This document shows, piece after piece, positions 37,024 through 45,464 of a stretch of DNA of 64,000 nt (position 1 is the stretch's first letter; each line of letters starts with the position of its first letter). The notes under the pieces were generated by a model. That model saw nothing but the letters and a program-made list of their open reading frames with translations. It did no database searches and was not told the DNA's origin. The stretch comes from Neorhizobium galegae bv. orientalis str. HAMBI 540 (lineage in GTDB: Bacteria; Pseudomonadota; Alphaproteobacteria; Rhizobiales; Rhizobiaceae). Position numbers and translations under genes: made by a program. The stretch is taken from contig NZ_HG938353.1 of NCBI RefSeq assembly GCF_000731315.1, positions 3,906,001 through 3,970,000 of the forward strand, given 5' to 3'.

Positions 37024-38655
37024 TCAGATCGCCCAGTTGGAGGAGCGGAAGTCCATCGCGAAGGCCGGAGCGGCCTTCCATTTAAGCGACGACTTCATGC
37101 CCGTGAACACGGCGTTCTGGTGCAGGACCTGGTAGACGGGGTCTTCGCGCTCGCAGATTTCCAGCATGCGGGCGAAAGCCTTCTTGCGGGCAGCCGCGTC
37201 GGTGCTGGTTTCCAGGATCGACGCCATCTGGTTGGCTTCCGCATTGGTCCAGTCCTTCTTCTGCTGCACCTCGCCGTTCGGACCGAACTGAGCGACGATC
37301 GAGGAGACCGGATCACTGAAGGCGGCCGAGGCCGACCAGTCGCGAACACCCTTGACGCCAGCCGGATCGTGGATCTGGCCCCAGTTTTCCTTCATTTCGA
37401 TCTGAACGTTGAGGCCGACCTGCTTCCACATCTCAACCATGATCTGACCGTTCGAGGTCTGGTTGGTGTAGTAGTTGTTGAGAAGGCGGAACGGGATCAC
37501 GTCGCCCTTGTAACCGGCCTGCTTGATCAGGTCCTGGGCAAGCTTGGCGTTGAACTCCGGAACCTTCCAGCCTTCGACGAACATCGGGCCGTAGAACGGG
37601 AATTGCAAACCAGCCGGGATCTTGGTCTGGCCGGCCCACAGCGCTTCGACGATCGCCTGGCGGTCGATCGAATGCGTCATGGCGCGGCGCATCAGCGGGT
37701 TGGCAAGGATCGGGTTCCGAGTGTTGAAGACCGAGATGCGGTGGTTGTTGATCGTCGATCCCTGAACCTCAAAGCCCTTGGCAGCCTTGACGGTCGCGAT
37801 CTGGTCCGGCGGCAGGTCGCAGGCGAAGTCGTATTCGCCGGAAAGCAGGCCGTTGACGCGGGAAGCGACTTCCGGAACTTCCACGAAGCGGATCTGGGCG
37901 AGCGGCGGACGGCCACCCCAGTATTCGTCGAAGGCGACGAGCGTCAGCGAAACGTCCGGCTTGTATTCGCCGACCATGTAGGCACCGGTCGTAACAGGCT
38001 TGCGGGCCCAATCAACGTAGGTCTTGGCTTCGTCCCAGGCGCGGCGATTGGCGATCTGGCTGCCGAAGGCGTAGAGGCGGCCTTCGAGCGTGACATCCGG
38101 CGTCGCGTTGTGGAAACGGACGGTGTATTTGTCGACGGCTTCGACGCCGGCGAGTGCCGGCCACAGGCGGCGGCCGATGCCCGGGATGGCGGCCGGCAAT
38201 TCCTTGGCGGTCACCGGCTTATTGTCGTCGGCGAAGATGGTCTTGCCGCCGGCAGGCTGGGTGGTGCCGAACAGGCGCTGGGCGGAGAAGCTGAAGACGA
38301 CGTCTTCTGCGGTCAGTTCGTCGCCGTTGTGGAACTTGACGCCCTTGCGGAGCTTCAGTTCGAGCGTCTTGTCGTCGATGCGCTTCCATTCGGTTGCGAG
38401 ACCCGGAAGCGGCCCCTGGTTGCCCATCCAGTCACGCAGGATGAGGCCTTCCCAGAGGTTCGGGAAGAAAACGCGCTCGCCAACGTTCGACTGTTCGTTC
38501 CAGATGTCGAGCGTGTTGTTGTTGGTGATCTTCTGAACGGCGATCGTGATCGACGGGCGTTTGGCGCCCTGGGCGAACGAGAAGCGTGGCAGGATCAGCG
38601 AACCGGCAGCGGCGCCAGCAAGGCCGAGCGTGCTGCGGCGGGTGAAGTTGACCAT
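37024..38655 (-). CDS. ABC transporter substrate-binding protein, family 5 (peptide/nickel type)
   Basis: A 543-aa periplasmic binding protein (SBP_bac_5 fold). A twin-arginine signal (TRRSTLGLAGAAAG, about residues 4-18) ends near 30 at FA-Q. Conserved family stretches such as TLELKLRKGVKFHNGDELTAED and MRRAMTHSIDRQAIVE are recognisable. It is the first gene of the importer operon and so probably the most expressed. The ligand is not evident. Confidence 0.94.
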   Translation of the reverse strand: MVNFTRRSTLGLAGAAAGSLILPRFSFAQGAKRPSITIAVQKITNNNTLDIWNEQSNVGERVFFPNLWEGLILRDWMGNQGPLPGLATEWKRIDDKTLELKLRKGVKFHNGDELTAEDVVFSFSAQRLFGTTQPAGGKTIFADDNKPVTAKELPAAIPGIGRRLWPALAGVEAVDKYTVRFHNATPDVTLEGRLYAFGSQIANRRAWDEAKTYVDWARKPVTTGAYMVGEYKPDVSLTLVAFDEYWGGRPPLAQIRFVEVPEVASRVNGLLSGEYDFACDLPPDQIATVKAAKGFEVQGSTINNHRISVFNTRNPILANPLMRRAMTHSIDRQAIVEALWAGQTKIPAGLQFPFYGPMFVEGWKVPEFNAKLAQDLIKQAGYKGDVIPFRLLNNYYTNQTSNGQIMVEMWKQVGLNVQIEMKENWGQIHDPAGVKGVRDWSASAAFSDPVSSIVAQFGPNGEVQQKKDWTNAEANQMASILETSTDAAARKKAFARMLEICEREDPVYQVLHQNAVFTGMKSSLKWKAAPAFAMDFRSSNWAI

Positions 38656-39056
38656 GGAAATTGTCCTTTGGCTTCGGTTAATGGACGAGCTCGATCAGCC
38701 CTGCGAGCTTGAGCGGTGACGGCTTAAGGGGTTCGCAGAGCTTGGCCCGCCAACGGCACGCCATCCGCTCGGGCTTCGAATGCGAAAGCCGCCCGGTCCG
38801 ATGAACAACGATGAGAAGCGTCTTGCTGCAGCTCACGACTACCCCCTGATTTGCAGGGGCTATTTGGCCAGCCTGTGTATCAGTTCCGTGACGCTAACTT
38901 GGCGATTGGATGAAATTGAACACGGATGCAAATTTCATCATCTTGCGTTACAAATGTAATACTACCGACACAAAATTCTGAGATGGGGAGCCTGCGCAGA
39001 TTTCTTCCTGCGTGTCCTTCTCCCCGATATTTCCTTTGTTTTTGATGGAGTTTTCC
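38656..39056. promoter_or_regulatory. divergent promoter region, ABC importer operon / TIM-barrel isomerase
   Basis: A 401-bp gap between divergent genes, so it should carry promoters in both directions. No clear regulator palindrome or repeat was noticed; the region around 38930-38990 is AT-richer, as expected for a promoter. TGGAGT precedes the isomerase ATG at 39057. No small gene is supported. Confidence 0.4.
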
Positions 39057-39875
39057 ATGTCCTCCCTCCCCGTGATCGGCGCCGCCATGACGCTTGGCGA
39101 GCTCGAAGTTCACCGCAACTGGCTTTTCGAAAAACAGCGCGATCTCGAACTCCAGGATTTCACCACCGCCGACGTCCTGAACGGCGATTGGACGCTGCTC
39201 GCCGAGCGCGCCAGGAAGCTGCTGGATGGTTTTGAAGGCCGCCTGGGCATCCACGGCCCGTTCTGGGGCTTCACCATTGCCTCGAATGACCCGGATATCC
39301 GCGCCGTCGTCGCCAAGCGCCTGAAGCAGGGCCTCGACGTCTGCGCCGCGATCGGCGCGACGCAGATGGTCGCCCACAGCCCCTATACGACCTGGTCCTA
39401 CAACAACCTCGACAACAACAAGGGCGAGCCCGAGCGCGTCGTCGAGCATGTGCATCTGACGATGAGGGACGCCGTCAAGCAGGCCGAGGATATCGGCGCC
39501 GTGATCGTTCTAGAAAACATCGAGGATATCGACCAGCACGTCCGCGTGGCACTCGCCGACAGCTTCAACTCGCCGGCCGTCGCGGTCTCGATCGACACTG
39601 GCCATGCCCATTACGCGCATGGTTCTACCGGCGCACCGCCGGTCGATTATTATGTGAAGGCAGCCGGCAACCGCCTGCAGCACGTCCACCTACAGGACGC
39701 CGACGGATACGCAGACCGCCACTGGGCGCTCGGCGAAGGCAATATCCTCTGGCCGTCGGTCTTCCAGGCACTTGCCGATCTCACCAGCAATCCGCGCCTG
39801 ATCGTCGAGATCAAGGACAAGTCGAAGATTCCGGCTTCGGTCGAGTATCTCGCTTCCCTCGGCCTCGGCCAGTAA
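39057..39875 (+). CDS. sugar phosphate isomerase/epimerase family TIM-barrel protein
   Basis: A 272-aa AP-endonuclease-2-type TIM barrel, a fold used by xylose/hydroxypyruvate isomerases, epimerases and dehydratases. Probable metal ligands are the Glu in VIVLENIED, Asp/His in SIDTGHAHY, His in HVHLQDADGYADRHWALGEG and the Glu in LIVEIKD. The ATG at 39057 is chosen because TGGAGT lies 6 bp upstream; an upstream GTG would add 15 hydrophobic residues. It is divergent from the peptide-type importer and may act on the imported compound. Confidence 0.85.
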   Translation: MSSLPVIGAAMTLGELEVHRNWLFEKQRDLELQDFTTADVLNGDWTLLAERARKLLDGFEGRLGIHGPFWGFTIASNDPDIRAVVAKRLKQGLDVCAAIGATQMVAHSPYTTWSYNNLDNNKGEPERVVEHVHLTMRDAVKQAEDIGAVIVLENIEDIDQHVRVALADSFNSPAVAVSIDTGHAHYAHGSTGAPPVDYYVKAAGNRLQHVHLQDADGYADRHWALGEGNILWPSVFQALADLTSNPRLIVEIKDKSKIPASVEYLASLGLGQ

Positions 39876-39896
39876 GCCAGACTTTAAAAGCCCACG

Positions 39897-39917
39897 CCCC
39901 GGCGCACAGCGCCGGGG
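39897..39917. terminator. bidirectional hairpin between convergent isomerase and GntR genes
   Basis: A 9-bp perfect stem CCCCGGCGC/GCGCCGGGG with a 3-nt loop, placed exactly between the two stops. On the minus strand GCTTTTAAAG follows a short distance later; on the plus strand only TTA follows. Confidence 0.6.
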
Positions 39918-40610
39918 TTACCGCAGTTCCGGGGACATATCCCGCAGGTGCGACTGGGTGGCGAGGATATCCCCCACCATCATCTCCCGCGCAAGCGCAC
40001 CATTCCGCTCGCGAAGCGCCGCGACGATCCTGAAATGATAGGACGAGAACGGGTACACAACGCCCTTGTCGAATTCCTTTTCCACGTAATTGGTCAGCAT
40101 CCGCATATAGGGGCCGAACCGCAGCCAGAGCATTTCGATATGCTGTGGCAGCACTTCGGAGCGCGATGCCTCGTAGATGCCGAAATGGAATGCCTGGTTC
40201 TTGCGCAGCATGCCATAGACGTCGCCGGCCTTGCCGGTCTCGTCATGCTCGCGGGCGAGCGCTTCCGAACGGTCGATATCCTCATCGGTCATATGCGCGG
40301 CGGCGAGTTCCGTCGCCAGACCTTCGAGCGCGATGCGCGCTTGGCAGAGATCGTCGAGCCGCTCGCGGGAAACCGCCGGCACCCGCGCCGATCCGTTATG
40401 GCCGATCTCTAGCCCGTTCTCCGCCGCGAGCCGTCTCAATGCCTCGCGCACCGGCATGTGGCTGGTGCCGAACTCGGTCGCCAGCGACGAAATAGTGATC
40501 GCCTGCGCCGGGGCAAAGGAACCCCACATCAGCGCCCGGCGCAACTGTTCGTAGACCGTATCCTGAACAGTCACGCGCGACGTGACCTTCAAAAGCCCGC
40601 TATCCGCCAT
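39918..40610 (-). CDS. GntR/FadR-family transcriptional regulator
   Basis: A 230-aa regulator. The winged HTH (about residues 10-75, with GTSHMPVREALRRL) is followed by an FCD domain (ARIALEGLATELAA, FHFGIYEAS, SSYHFRIVAAL). The ATG at 40610 is preferred because GAGG lies 6 bp ahead; an ATG 18 bp further upstream is possible. It diverges from the class V aminotransferase-like gene, and two TTGATCAA repeats in the shared gap are its likely operators. Confidence 0.9.
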   Translation of the reverse strand: MADSGLLKVTSRVTVQDTVYEQLRRALMWGSFAPAQAITISSLATEFGTSHMPVREALRRLAAENGLEIGHNGSARVPAVSRERLDDLCQARIALEGLATELAAAHMTDEDIDRSEALAREHDETGKAGDVYGMLRKNQAFHFGIYEASRSEVLPQHIEMLWLRFGPYMRMLTNYVEKEFDKGVVYPFSSYHFRIVAALRERNGALAREMMVGDILATQSHLRDMSPELR

Positions 40611-40715
40611 TCTTGTCCTCTGATCCATTCATATCACAACCAGGCCTCGCATAACGGGCCGCGCTCTTCAAGTCTCCCGGCGTCCGGCCATCTCCCGTTC
40701 GCGACGCGTTTCCCC

Positions 40716-40773
40716 TTGATCAAATGCCAATGGCACAATAGAACATTTGAAAGTTTGATCAAATGCTCATTGG
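40716..40773. promoter_or_regulatory. two direct repeats with TTGATCAA palindromes in the gntR/aminotransferase gap
   Basis: TTGATCAAATGCCAATGG starts at 40716 and TTGATCAAATGCTCATTGG at 40755, 39 bp apart. Each has a perfect 8-bp or longer palindromic core (TTTGATCAAA at 40754-40763). They lie in the 249-bp region between divergent genes, as expected for operators of the GntR protein. Confidence 0.65.
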
Positions 40774-40859
40774 GCTGCGAACAAACATAAATAAGGGGGA
40801 GGCTTATTGTCACCTGCATCCCCTCTTCTTCGATGAAGACGACACCCTGGGAGAAATCC

Positions 40860-42137
40860 ATGAACACGCATGTCACGGCAGGCGATAACCTCGCCAAGGC
40901 TTTTCCGGTCGACGAACTCAGGCTGAAATTTCCGGCTCTCCAGAAATATAAGGACTTCATCTTCTTCGAAAATGCCGGCGGTGCCCAGGTGCCCCAGGCG
41001 GTCGTCGATGCGGTCGCAGCCCACCTCGTCGACTGCAACGTGCAGCGCATGGCACCCTATCTCCACAGCCAGGGCGTCGACCGCACCATTTCCGAAGCTC
41101 GCGTGTCGGTCGGCCTGCTGGTCAATGCCTACCGTCCGGAGGAAATCTCCTTCGGCCTCAACGCCACCTCATTCATCCGCCTCGTCAGCCTCGGCATCGC
41201 AAAGATGCTCCAGGAGCGCAACGAGATCATCGTCACCGACATGGACCATGACGCCGACATCGCCACCTGGATGGCGCTGGAGGCAGACGGTGCCAGGATC
41301 GTCTGGTGGAAGATGCGCGAAGATGGAATGCTGCATACCGACGACCTGAAGCCGCTCCTGAACGACAAGACCCGCCTGGTCGCCTGCACGGTGACCGCCC
41401 ATTCGATCGGCACGATCGTCGACGTGGCAACCGTCGGCAAGCTGGCGCATGCGGCCGGCGCCGAGGTCTTCCTCGATTGCGTGCATTACGGCCCGCACGC
41501 GCTGATCGACGTTCAGGCCTGGGATTGCGACTATCTCGTCTGCTCCGGCTACAAGAATTTTTCGCCGCATATGGGCTTCCTCTGGGGGCGTTATGACGCG
41601 CTGGTCAAGCTGCCCACCTTCAAGGAAGACTTCATTCCGGACGTGCCGCCCTACAAGATCGAAGTCGGCACCTTCACCTACGAGAACGTCGCCGGCATGA
41701 ATGCTGCCGTTCTCTATCTCGAAGAGCTCGGCCGCAGGTTCCTGCCCGAAGGCGAACATTCCCGCCGCGATGCGCTTGCCGCCGCCATGGGCGCCATCCG
41801 CGCCTATGAGCAGACGCTGTCGAAAAAGATGCTGTCGGTGTTGAAGAAGCACGGCGCCACGATCTACGGCGTGTCCGACGAAGCGCAGGTGGAAAAGCGC
41901 GTTCCGACCATTTGCTTCAATATTCCGGGCCTGACGCCGCAATATCTGTCGTCCGAACTCGGCAAGAACAGCATCGGCAGCCGCGACGGCCACATGTTTG
42001 CGCCGCGCCTGATGAAGCGCCTCGGGCTGACCATGGAAACGGGCTGCATGCGCGTCTCCATGGTCCACTACAACAAGGCGGAAGAGATCGACCGTTTTGA
42101 CACGGTGCTCGGCGAGATCATCGCCAAGACCAGGTGA
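40860..42137 (+). CDS. class V aminotransferase / cysteine-desulfurase-like PLP enzyme
   Basis: A 425-aa PLP enzyme of fold type I. The cofactor lysine is in [12 protein letters not shown] near residue 235, and the PLP-contacting Asp/His region is [15 protein letters not shown] just before it. The opening [22 protein letters not shown] fits the NifS/CsdA-like branch that includes desulfurases, isopenicillin epimerase-like and amino-acid racemase or lyase enzymes. The ATG at 40860 has GGGAG ahead of it. The operators upstream suggest GntR control. The substrate is not determined. Confidence 0.85.
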   Translation: MNTHVTAGDNLAKAFPVDELRLKFPALQKYKDFIFFENAGGAQVPQAVVDAVAAHLVDCNVQRMAPYLHSQGVDRTISEARVSVGLLVNAYRPEEISFGLNATSFIRLVSLGIAKMLQERNEIIVTDMDHDADIATWMALEADGARIVWWKMREDGMLHTDDLKPLLNDKTRLVACTVTAHSIGTIVDVATVGKLAHAAGAEVFLDCVHYGPHALIDVQAWDCDYLVCSGYKNFSPHMGFLWGRYDALVKLPTFKEDFIPDVPPYKIEVGTFTYENVAGMNAAVLYLEELGRRFLPEGEHSRRDALAAAMGAIRAYEQTLSKKMLSVLKKHGATIYGVSDEAQVEKRVPTICFNIPGLTPQYLSSELGKNSIGSRDGHMFAPRLMKRLGLTMETGCMRVSMVHYNKAEEIDRFDTVLGEIIAKTR

Positions 42138-42144
42138 TGCAAAG

Positions 42145-42175
42145 ACCTCCGCGGGACAAACTCCCGCGGAGGTTT
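42145..42175. terminator. bidirectional terminator between aminotransferase-like and flavin reductase genes
   Basis: A 12-bp perfect stem (42145-42156 with 42162-42173, loop CAAAC) between convergent genes, followed by TTT on the plus strand and CTTTG on the minus strand. Confidence 0.75.
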
Positions 42176-42180
42176 CCATC

Positions 42181-42690
42181 TCACTTGAGATGATGATAGC
42201 GGCGCCGGAAATAGACGAGTGCTTCTTCATCCTCCGGGCCGTGGACGATCCCGACGACCCGGCAGAACAGCACGTGATGCGTGCCGCTCTCGACCGCATT
42301 TTCCACTTCGCAATCGAAAGACACGACCGCATCGGTTAGCCGCGGTGATCCCGTCGCGGCAAGCACCCAATCGCCTACAGCGAACCGGTCGTCCTGCGGC
42401 GTCGAACCGCCGAATAGCTTTGACATCGGCTCGTGGCCTGCGGCCAGCGTATTGACGCAGAGCACCCGGTTTCTCTCGAACATGCCGGCGACCGAACTCG
42501 ATCGGTTGAGGCAGACGAGCAGCGTCGGCGGCCGGTCCGTCACGCTGCAGACAGCTGACGCCGTAAAGCCCGCAAGCCCGCCCGGCCCGTCTGTGGTGAC
42601 GATGTTCACTGCCGCCGCCAGCTGCGCCATGCCTTCCCGGAAGGCGAGCCGCGTCGCGTCCACTTCGTCGCTTGGAATATTTATCGTCAT
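42181..42690 (-). CDS. flavin reductase family protein (monooxygenase partner)
   Basis: A 169-aa flavin:NAD(P)H reductase of the HpaC/RutF-like family with a split-barrel FMN fold (AAVNIVTTDGPGGLAGFTASAV, PPTLLVCLNRSSSVAG, RVLCVNTLA). It should supply reduced flavin to the LLM monooxygenase encoded directly upstream, whose stop overlaps this start by 4 bp. This two-component pairing is typical of RutA/RutF and alkanesulfonate or EDTA monooxygenase systems. Confidence 0.92.
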   Translation of the reverse strand: MTINIPSDEVDATRLAFREGMAQLAAAVNIVTTDGPGGLAGFTASAVCSVTDRPPTLLVCLNRSSSVAGMFERNRVLCVNTLAAGHEPMSKLFGGSTPQDDRFAVGDWVLAATGSPRLTDAVVSFDCEVENAVESGTHHVLFCRVVGIVHGPEDEEALVYFRRRYHHLK

Positions 42691-43781
42691 TCGACCCTCA
42701 GTCCCGCTTTTCTCAACAAAGGCACGACGCGATCGCAGAAGAAAGGCAGCTCATAGGTGTAGTTTACAAAGGACATGGCAATGCCGGAATACCCCTGTTC
42801 GGCGATCGCGATCATGTCTTCGACGATCTTTTCCGGCGTACCGATCAACGGATAGCCGCCGGCGCCGCCGGCAAACCGCTTTCGATAAAGATCGTAAGCA
42901 TTTTTGTCGTGCGACTGGGTGAATTCCTTCTTGCCGGCCATATGCGCATCGACCGCCGCGTGATCGGCCATCGTCACGGCATAACGCTCGTAATAATCCT
43001 CCGCCTCCTGCTGGGTTTCACGGCAAACGACGTGGCAGACCGTATAGGCGCCGACATCGCGCCCGAGCTTGTCAGCGCGGGCTTTGATGTCCTCCACGTG
43101 TTTTCCGGCTTCGGAGATCTCGGTGAAGGTGGTGAACAAGTATTCGCAGTTCTTGGCCGCGAAATCCCGACCCGGCCCGCCGAAGGCCGCATTCATGGTG
43201 ACCGGCCGCGGCGACTGCAGGCTGGCTGGCCGGCTGACGACGTCCTTCAGCTTGTAATAGGTGCCGTCGTAATCGAATGGCGCGTCCGACGTATAGGCCC
43301 GTTCCATGATCTCCAGCCATTCGTCAGCCTGATCATAACCCTTTTCGACCAGCGGCACCCCGAACATGCCGAATTCCTTCGGGTTCCAGCCACAGACGAT
43401 GTTGAGGCCCGCCCGGCCGTTGCTGATATGATCGACGGTCGCCAGCGCCTTCGCCGCATAAAGCGGATGCACGAGCGGCACATGCACGGTCATGAACAGC
43501 CCGATCCGCTCGGTGACGGAAGCAAGGCCGGCGGCCCAGGTGAAGGTCTCGAAGGACCATTCGCGCACCCGGTTCTTGCCGCCGAAACCTTTCCAGCGGG
43601 CGATCGGCAGGAAAAAGTCGAGCCCACCGCGATCGGCGATCTGCACGGCATTGAGATTGTCTTCCCAGCGTGCCTGCCAGCGTTCCGGCACGTCGGTAAT
43701 CGCAAGCCCCCCGTCCGCATTCGGCGAAAAGACGCCGAGTTTCAGTCTGCTGGGGCCTTTCAGCGGATGCGGCTTGATCAT
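42687..43781 (-). CDS. LLM-class flavin-dependent monooxygenase (RutA/SsuD-like)
   Basis: A 364-aa luciferase-like TIM-barrel monooxygenase using reduced FMN from the adjacent reductase. Family marks are FETFTWAAGLASVTERIGLF, VDHISNGRAGLNIVCGWNP at about residues 130-148, EFGMFGV and GTPEKIVEDM near 320. It overlaps both neighbours by 4 bp (the GntR gene upstream, the reductase downstream). The substrate could be a pyrimidine-like, sulfonate or other carbonyl or heterocyclic compound; the sequence does not decide. Confidence 0.92.
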   Translation of the reverse strand: MIKPHPLKGPSRLKLGVFSPNADGGLAITDVPERWQARWEDNLNAVQIADRGGLDFFLPIARWKGFGGKNRVREWSFETFTWAAGLASVTERIGLFMTVHVPLVHPLYAAKALATVDHISNGRAGLNIVCGWNPKEFGMFGVPLVEKGYDQADEWLEIMERAYTSDAPFDYDGTYYKLKDVVSRPASLQSPRPVTMNAAFGGPGRDFAAKNCEYLFTTFTEISEAGKHVEDIKARADKLGRDVGAYTVCHVVCRETQQEAEDYYERYAVTMADHAAVDAHMAGKKEFTQSHDKNAYDLYRKRFAGGAGGYPLIGTPEKIVEDMIAIAEQGYSGIAMSFVNYTYELPFFCDRVVPLLRKAGLRVE

Positions 43782-44485
43782 GCTGTTCCTCTCTTTTGTA
43801 TTCTTCTGCGAGCGGGACGCGCGGTCTCCGCCTCTTCCACTTGGCGCCGCCGGACGGAAAGGTAGGCTTCCTCCGCCGCGAACATGAAAAGCATCATGCG
43901 GTCCTGGACCATCAGCGGGTCGTGTGCGAGGAAGGCCGCATGAATGCGGGAAAGACCGTTGATATACTGATAGGCCGTAGCCGGGTCGGCGAACGTGCCG
44001 AGCCGCACCGACTGGAAATAATCGATGAAGCGGGAAATCGTCGCCGCCATATGCGGATTGTTGACCGCCTTAAGCCACGCATTGCGGAAATCGACATTGG
44101 CCGCCAGCAAGGCTGGAATATCGCTTTGGCTCAACGCCCGTTCCACCCGGTTCATCGCCGTCGTGATCTCCGCCTCGATCTCCGGCGTCATGTCGCGGGC
44201 GGCGCAGGCTGCGGCGCGCGGCTCGAGCTGGCGGCGCACCTCGAAAAGCCCGGAAATGTCCTCCAGCGACAATTCCCGCACCGCAAAGCCGCGCGTCGTG
44301 CCGACAAGATAACCTTCGGAAACCAGCCGAAGCAGCGCCTCGCGCGCCGGCATGCGGGAAATACCGTGGGCATTGGCGATTTCGGTATCCACCAGGCGGT
44401 CGGTCGGCGAAACGGCGCTCCGCTGCAGCTTCAGCCGCAGATCGGCATAGATCGCATCCACCAGATTGTCGCTCGGTTTCAACAT
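43778..44485 (-). CDS. GntR/FadR-family transcriptional regulator
   Basis: About 235 aa. The HTH spans about residues 10-75 (HGISRMPAREALLRLVSEG), followed by an FCD domain (FEVRRQLEPRAAACAARDM, VDFRNAWLKAVNNPHM, IHAAFLAHD). The start at 44485 has GGAG 6 bp upstream; the longer frame lacks one. It is first of a three-gene unit with the monooxygenase and reductase, and is divergent from the HpcH-type aldolase gene. Two GTATAC sites upstream point to autoregulation. Confidence 0.9.
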   Translation of the reverse strand: MLKPSDNLVDAIYADLRLKLQRSAVSPTDRLVDTEIANAHGISRMPAREALLRLVSEGYLVGTTRGFAVRELSLEDISGLFEVRRQLEPRAAACAARDMTPEIEAEITTAMNRVERALSQSDIPALLAANVDFRNAWLKAVNNPHMAATISRFIDYFQSVRLGTFADPATAYQYINGLSRIHAAFLAHDPLMVQDRMMLFMFAAEEAYLSVRRRQVEEAETARPARRRIQKRGTA

Positions 44486-44502
44486 AGAAATCTCCTGCCA
44501 AA

Positions 44503-44588
44503 ACCGTATACCGATTTTACCGTATTTCAAGCATATTTTCGTAATTCTGCGCTTTACCTGCGAGAGATCATCAGTTTTCGTATACTGT
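44503..44588. promoter_or_regulatory. pair of GTATAC operators between gntR and the aldolase gene
   Basis: CCGTATACCG (core 44506-44511) and TTCGTATACTG (core 44580-44585), centres 74 bp apart, flank the region just upstream of the GntR start. They share the core seen at 26350 and 27299-27367 for another GntR protein but differ in the flanks. Control of both the monooxygenase unit and the divergent aldolase is plausible. Confidence 0.55.
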
Positions 44589-44610
44589 TTAATTCACTTG
44601 CAGCGTTCGG

Positions 44611-44625
44611 AATTTTAGGCTTAAA
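44611..44625 (+). promoter_or_regulatory. copy of the shared ATTTTAGGCTTGAA-like element upstream of the aldolase gene
   Basis: AATTTTAGGCTTAAA, 56 bp before the aldolase ATG and pointing towards it. It matches the element at 53805-53820 at 12 of 14 core positions. Confidence 0.5.
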
Positions 44626-44680
44626 CTTTAATTTGCCACAGGTTTCAAAGCTGTTTCAGCAGATTTCAGAAGGTATCCCG

Positions 44681-45436
44681 ATGAGCGACTTCCGCAGGAA
44701 ATGTATCGGTTACGAGCGCGTCATCGGCACATTCGCGGCGATCCCGCATCCCGTCGCAATCGAGGTGACCGCTGCGGCGGGCCTCGACTTCATCTGCATC
44801 GACACCGAGCATGCCCAGATCGGCCGTGAGCTGATCGAAAACCTCGTCCGTGCCTCCGATGTCCATCGCGTGCCCGCCATGGTGCGCGTTCCGGGCCACG
44901 CCCCGGAATCGATAGCCAGCGTGCTGGATGCCGGAGCTGCCGGCGTCCTGGTGCCGCGCGTCTCGACCGCCGCCCAGGCCAAGGCCGCCGTTCTGGCAAC
45001 CCGCTATCCGCCGATCGGCGAACGTGGCGTCGGCCCCGGACGTGCCGCGGGCTACGGCTACCGCATTCCCGACTATCTGAAATCGGCCAATGAAACCCTC
45101 GTCCTCGCAATTCAGATCGAGACCGCGGAAGGACTCGCCAATGTCGAGGAAATCGTCGCCGTCGAAGGCATCGATGTGGTCTTCATCGGCCCCGGCGACC
45201 TCTCCGTTTCGATCGGCGCGATAGGGCCGGATGGAGCCGAGAAGCTGGACGCGGCCATTCTCAAGATCACCAAAGCCGCGCGCAAGGCAGGTAAGGCCGT
45301 CGGCATCTTCCGCCCCTCCGCCGATGACATCGGCAAATGGTCGGAGGCCGGCATCAGCTTCTATCTGCTCTCAAGCGATACGAGGTTTCTCGGCGCCGGC
45401 GTCGCTGCCGACGTCGCCGCCGCGCGCTCCGCATAA
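44681..45436 (+). CDS. HpcH/HpaI family aldolase/citrate lyase-like protein
   Basis: A 251-aa class II pyruvate-type aldolase of the HpcH/HpaI family. It should split or make a 4-hydroxy-2-oxoacid. Visible marks are FICIDTEHAQIG, VPRVSTAAQAKAAV, RYPPIGERGVGPGRAAGYG, the metal-binding Glu in IQIETAEG and the Asp in FIGPGDLSVS. The start at 44681 is supported by AGAAGG upstream and by the family length. It is followed 28 bp later by a quinone-reductase-like gene, probably in the same unit. Confidence 0.92.
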   Translation: MSDFRRKCIGYERVIGTFAAIPHPVAIEVTAAAGLDFICIDTEHAQIGRELIENLVRASDVHRVPAMVRVPGHAPESIASVLDAGAAGVLVPRVSTAAQAKAAVLATRYPPIGERGVGPGRAAGYGYRIPDYLKSANETLVLAIQIETAEGLANVEEIVAVEGIDVVFIGPGDLSVSIGAIGPDGAEKLDAAILKITKAARKAGKAVGIFRPSADDIGKWSEAGISFYLLSSDTRFLGAGVAADVAAARSA

Positions 45437-45464
45437 GCCGCATCAACTTCCAGGGAGTGACGAC

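Noticed and set aside
43796..44680. Upstream extension of the aldolase frame over the GntR gene
   Set aside because: It runs antisense to a well-supported GntR gene. The aldolase family begins at 44681, where a ribosome binding site is present.
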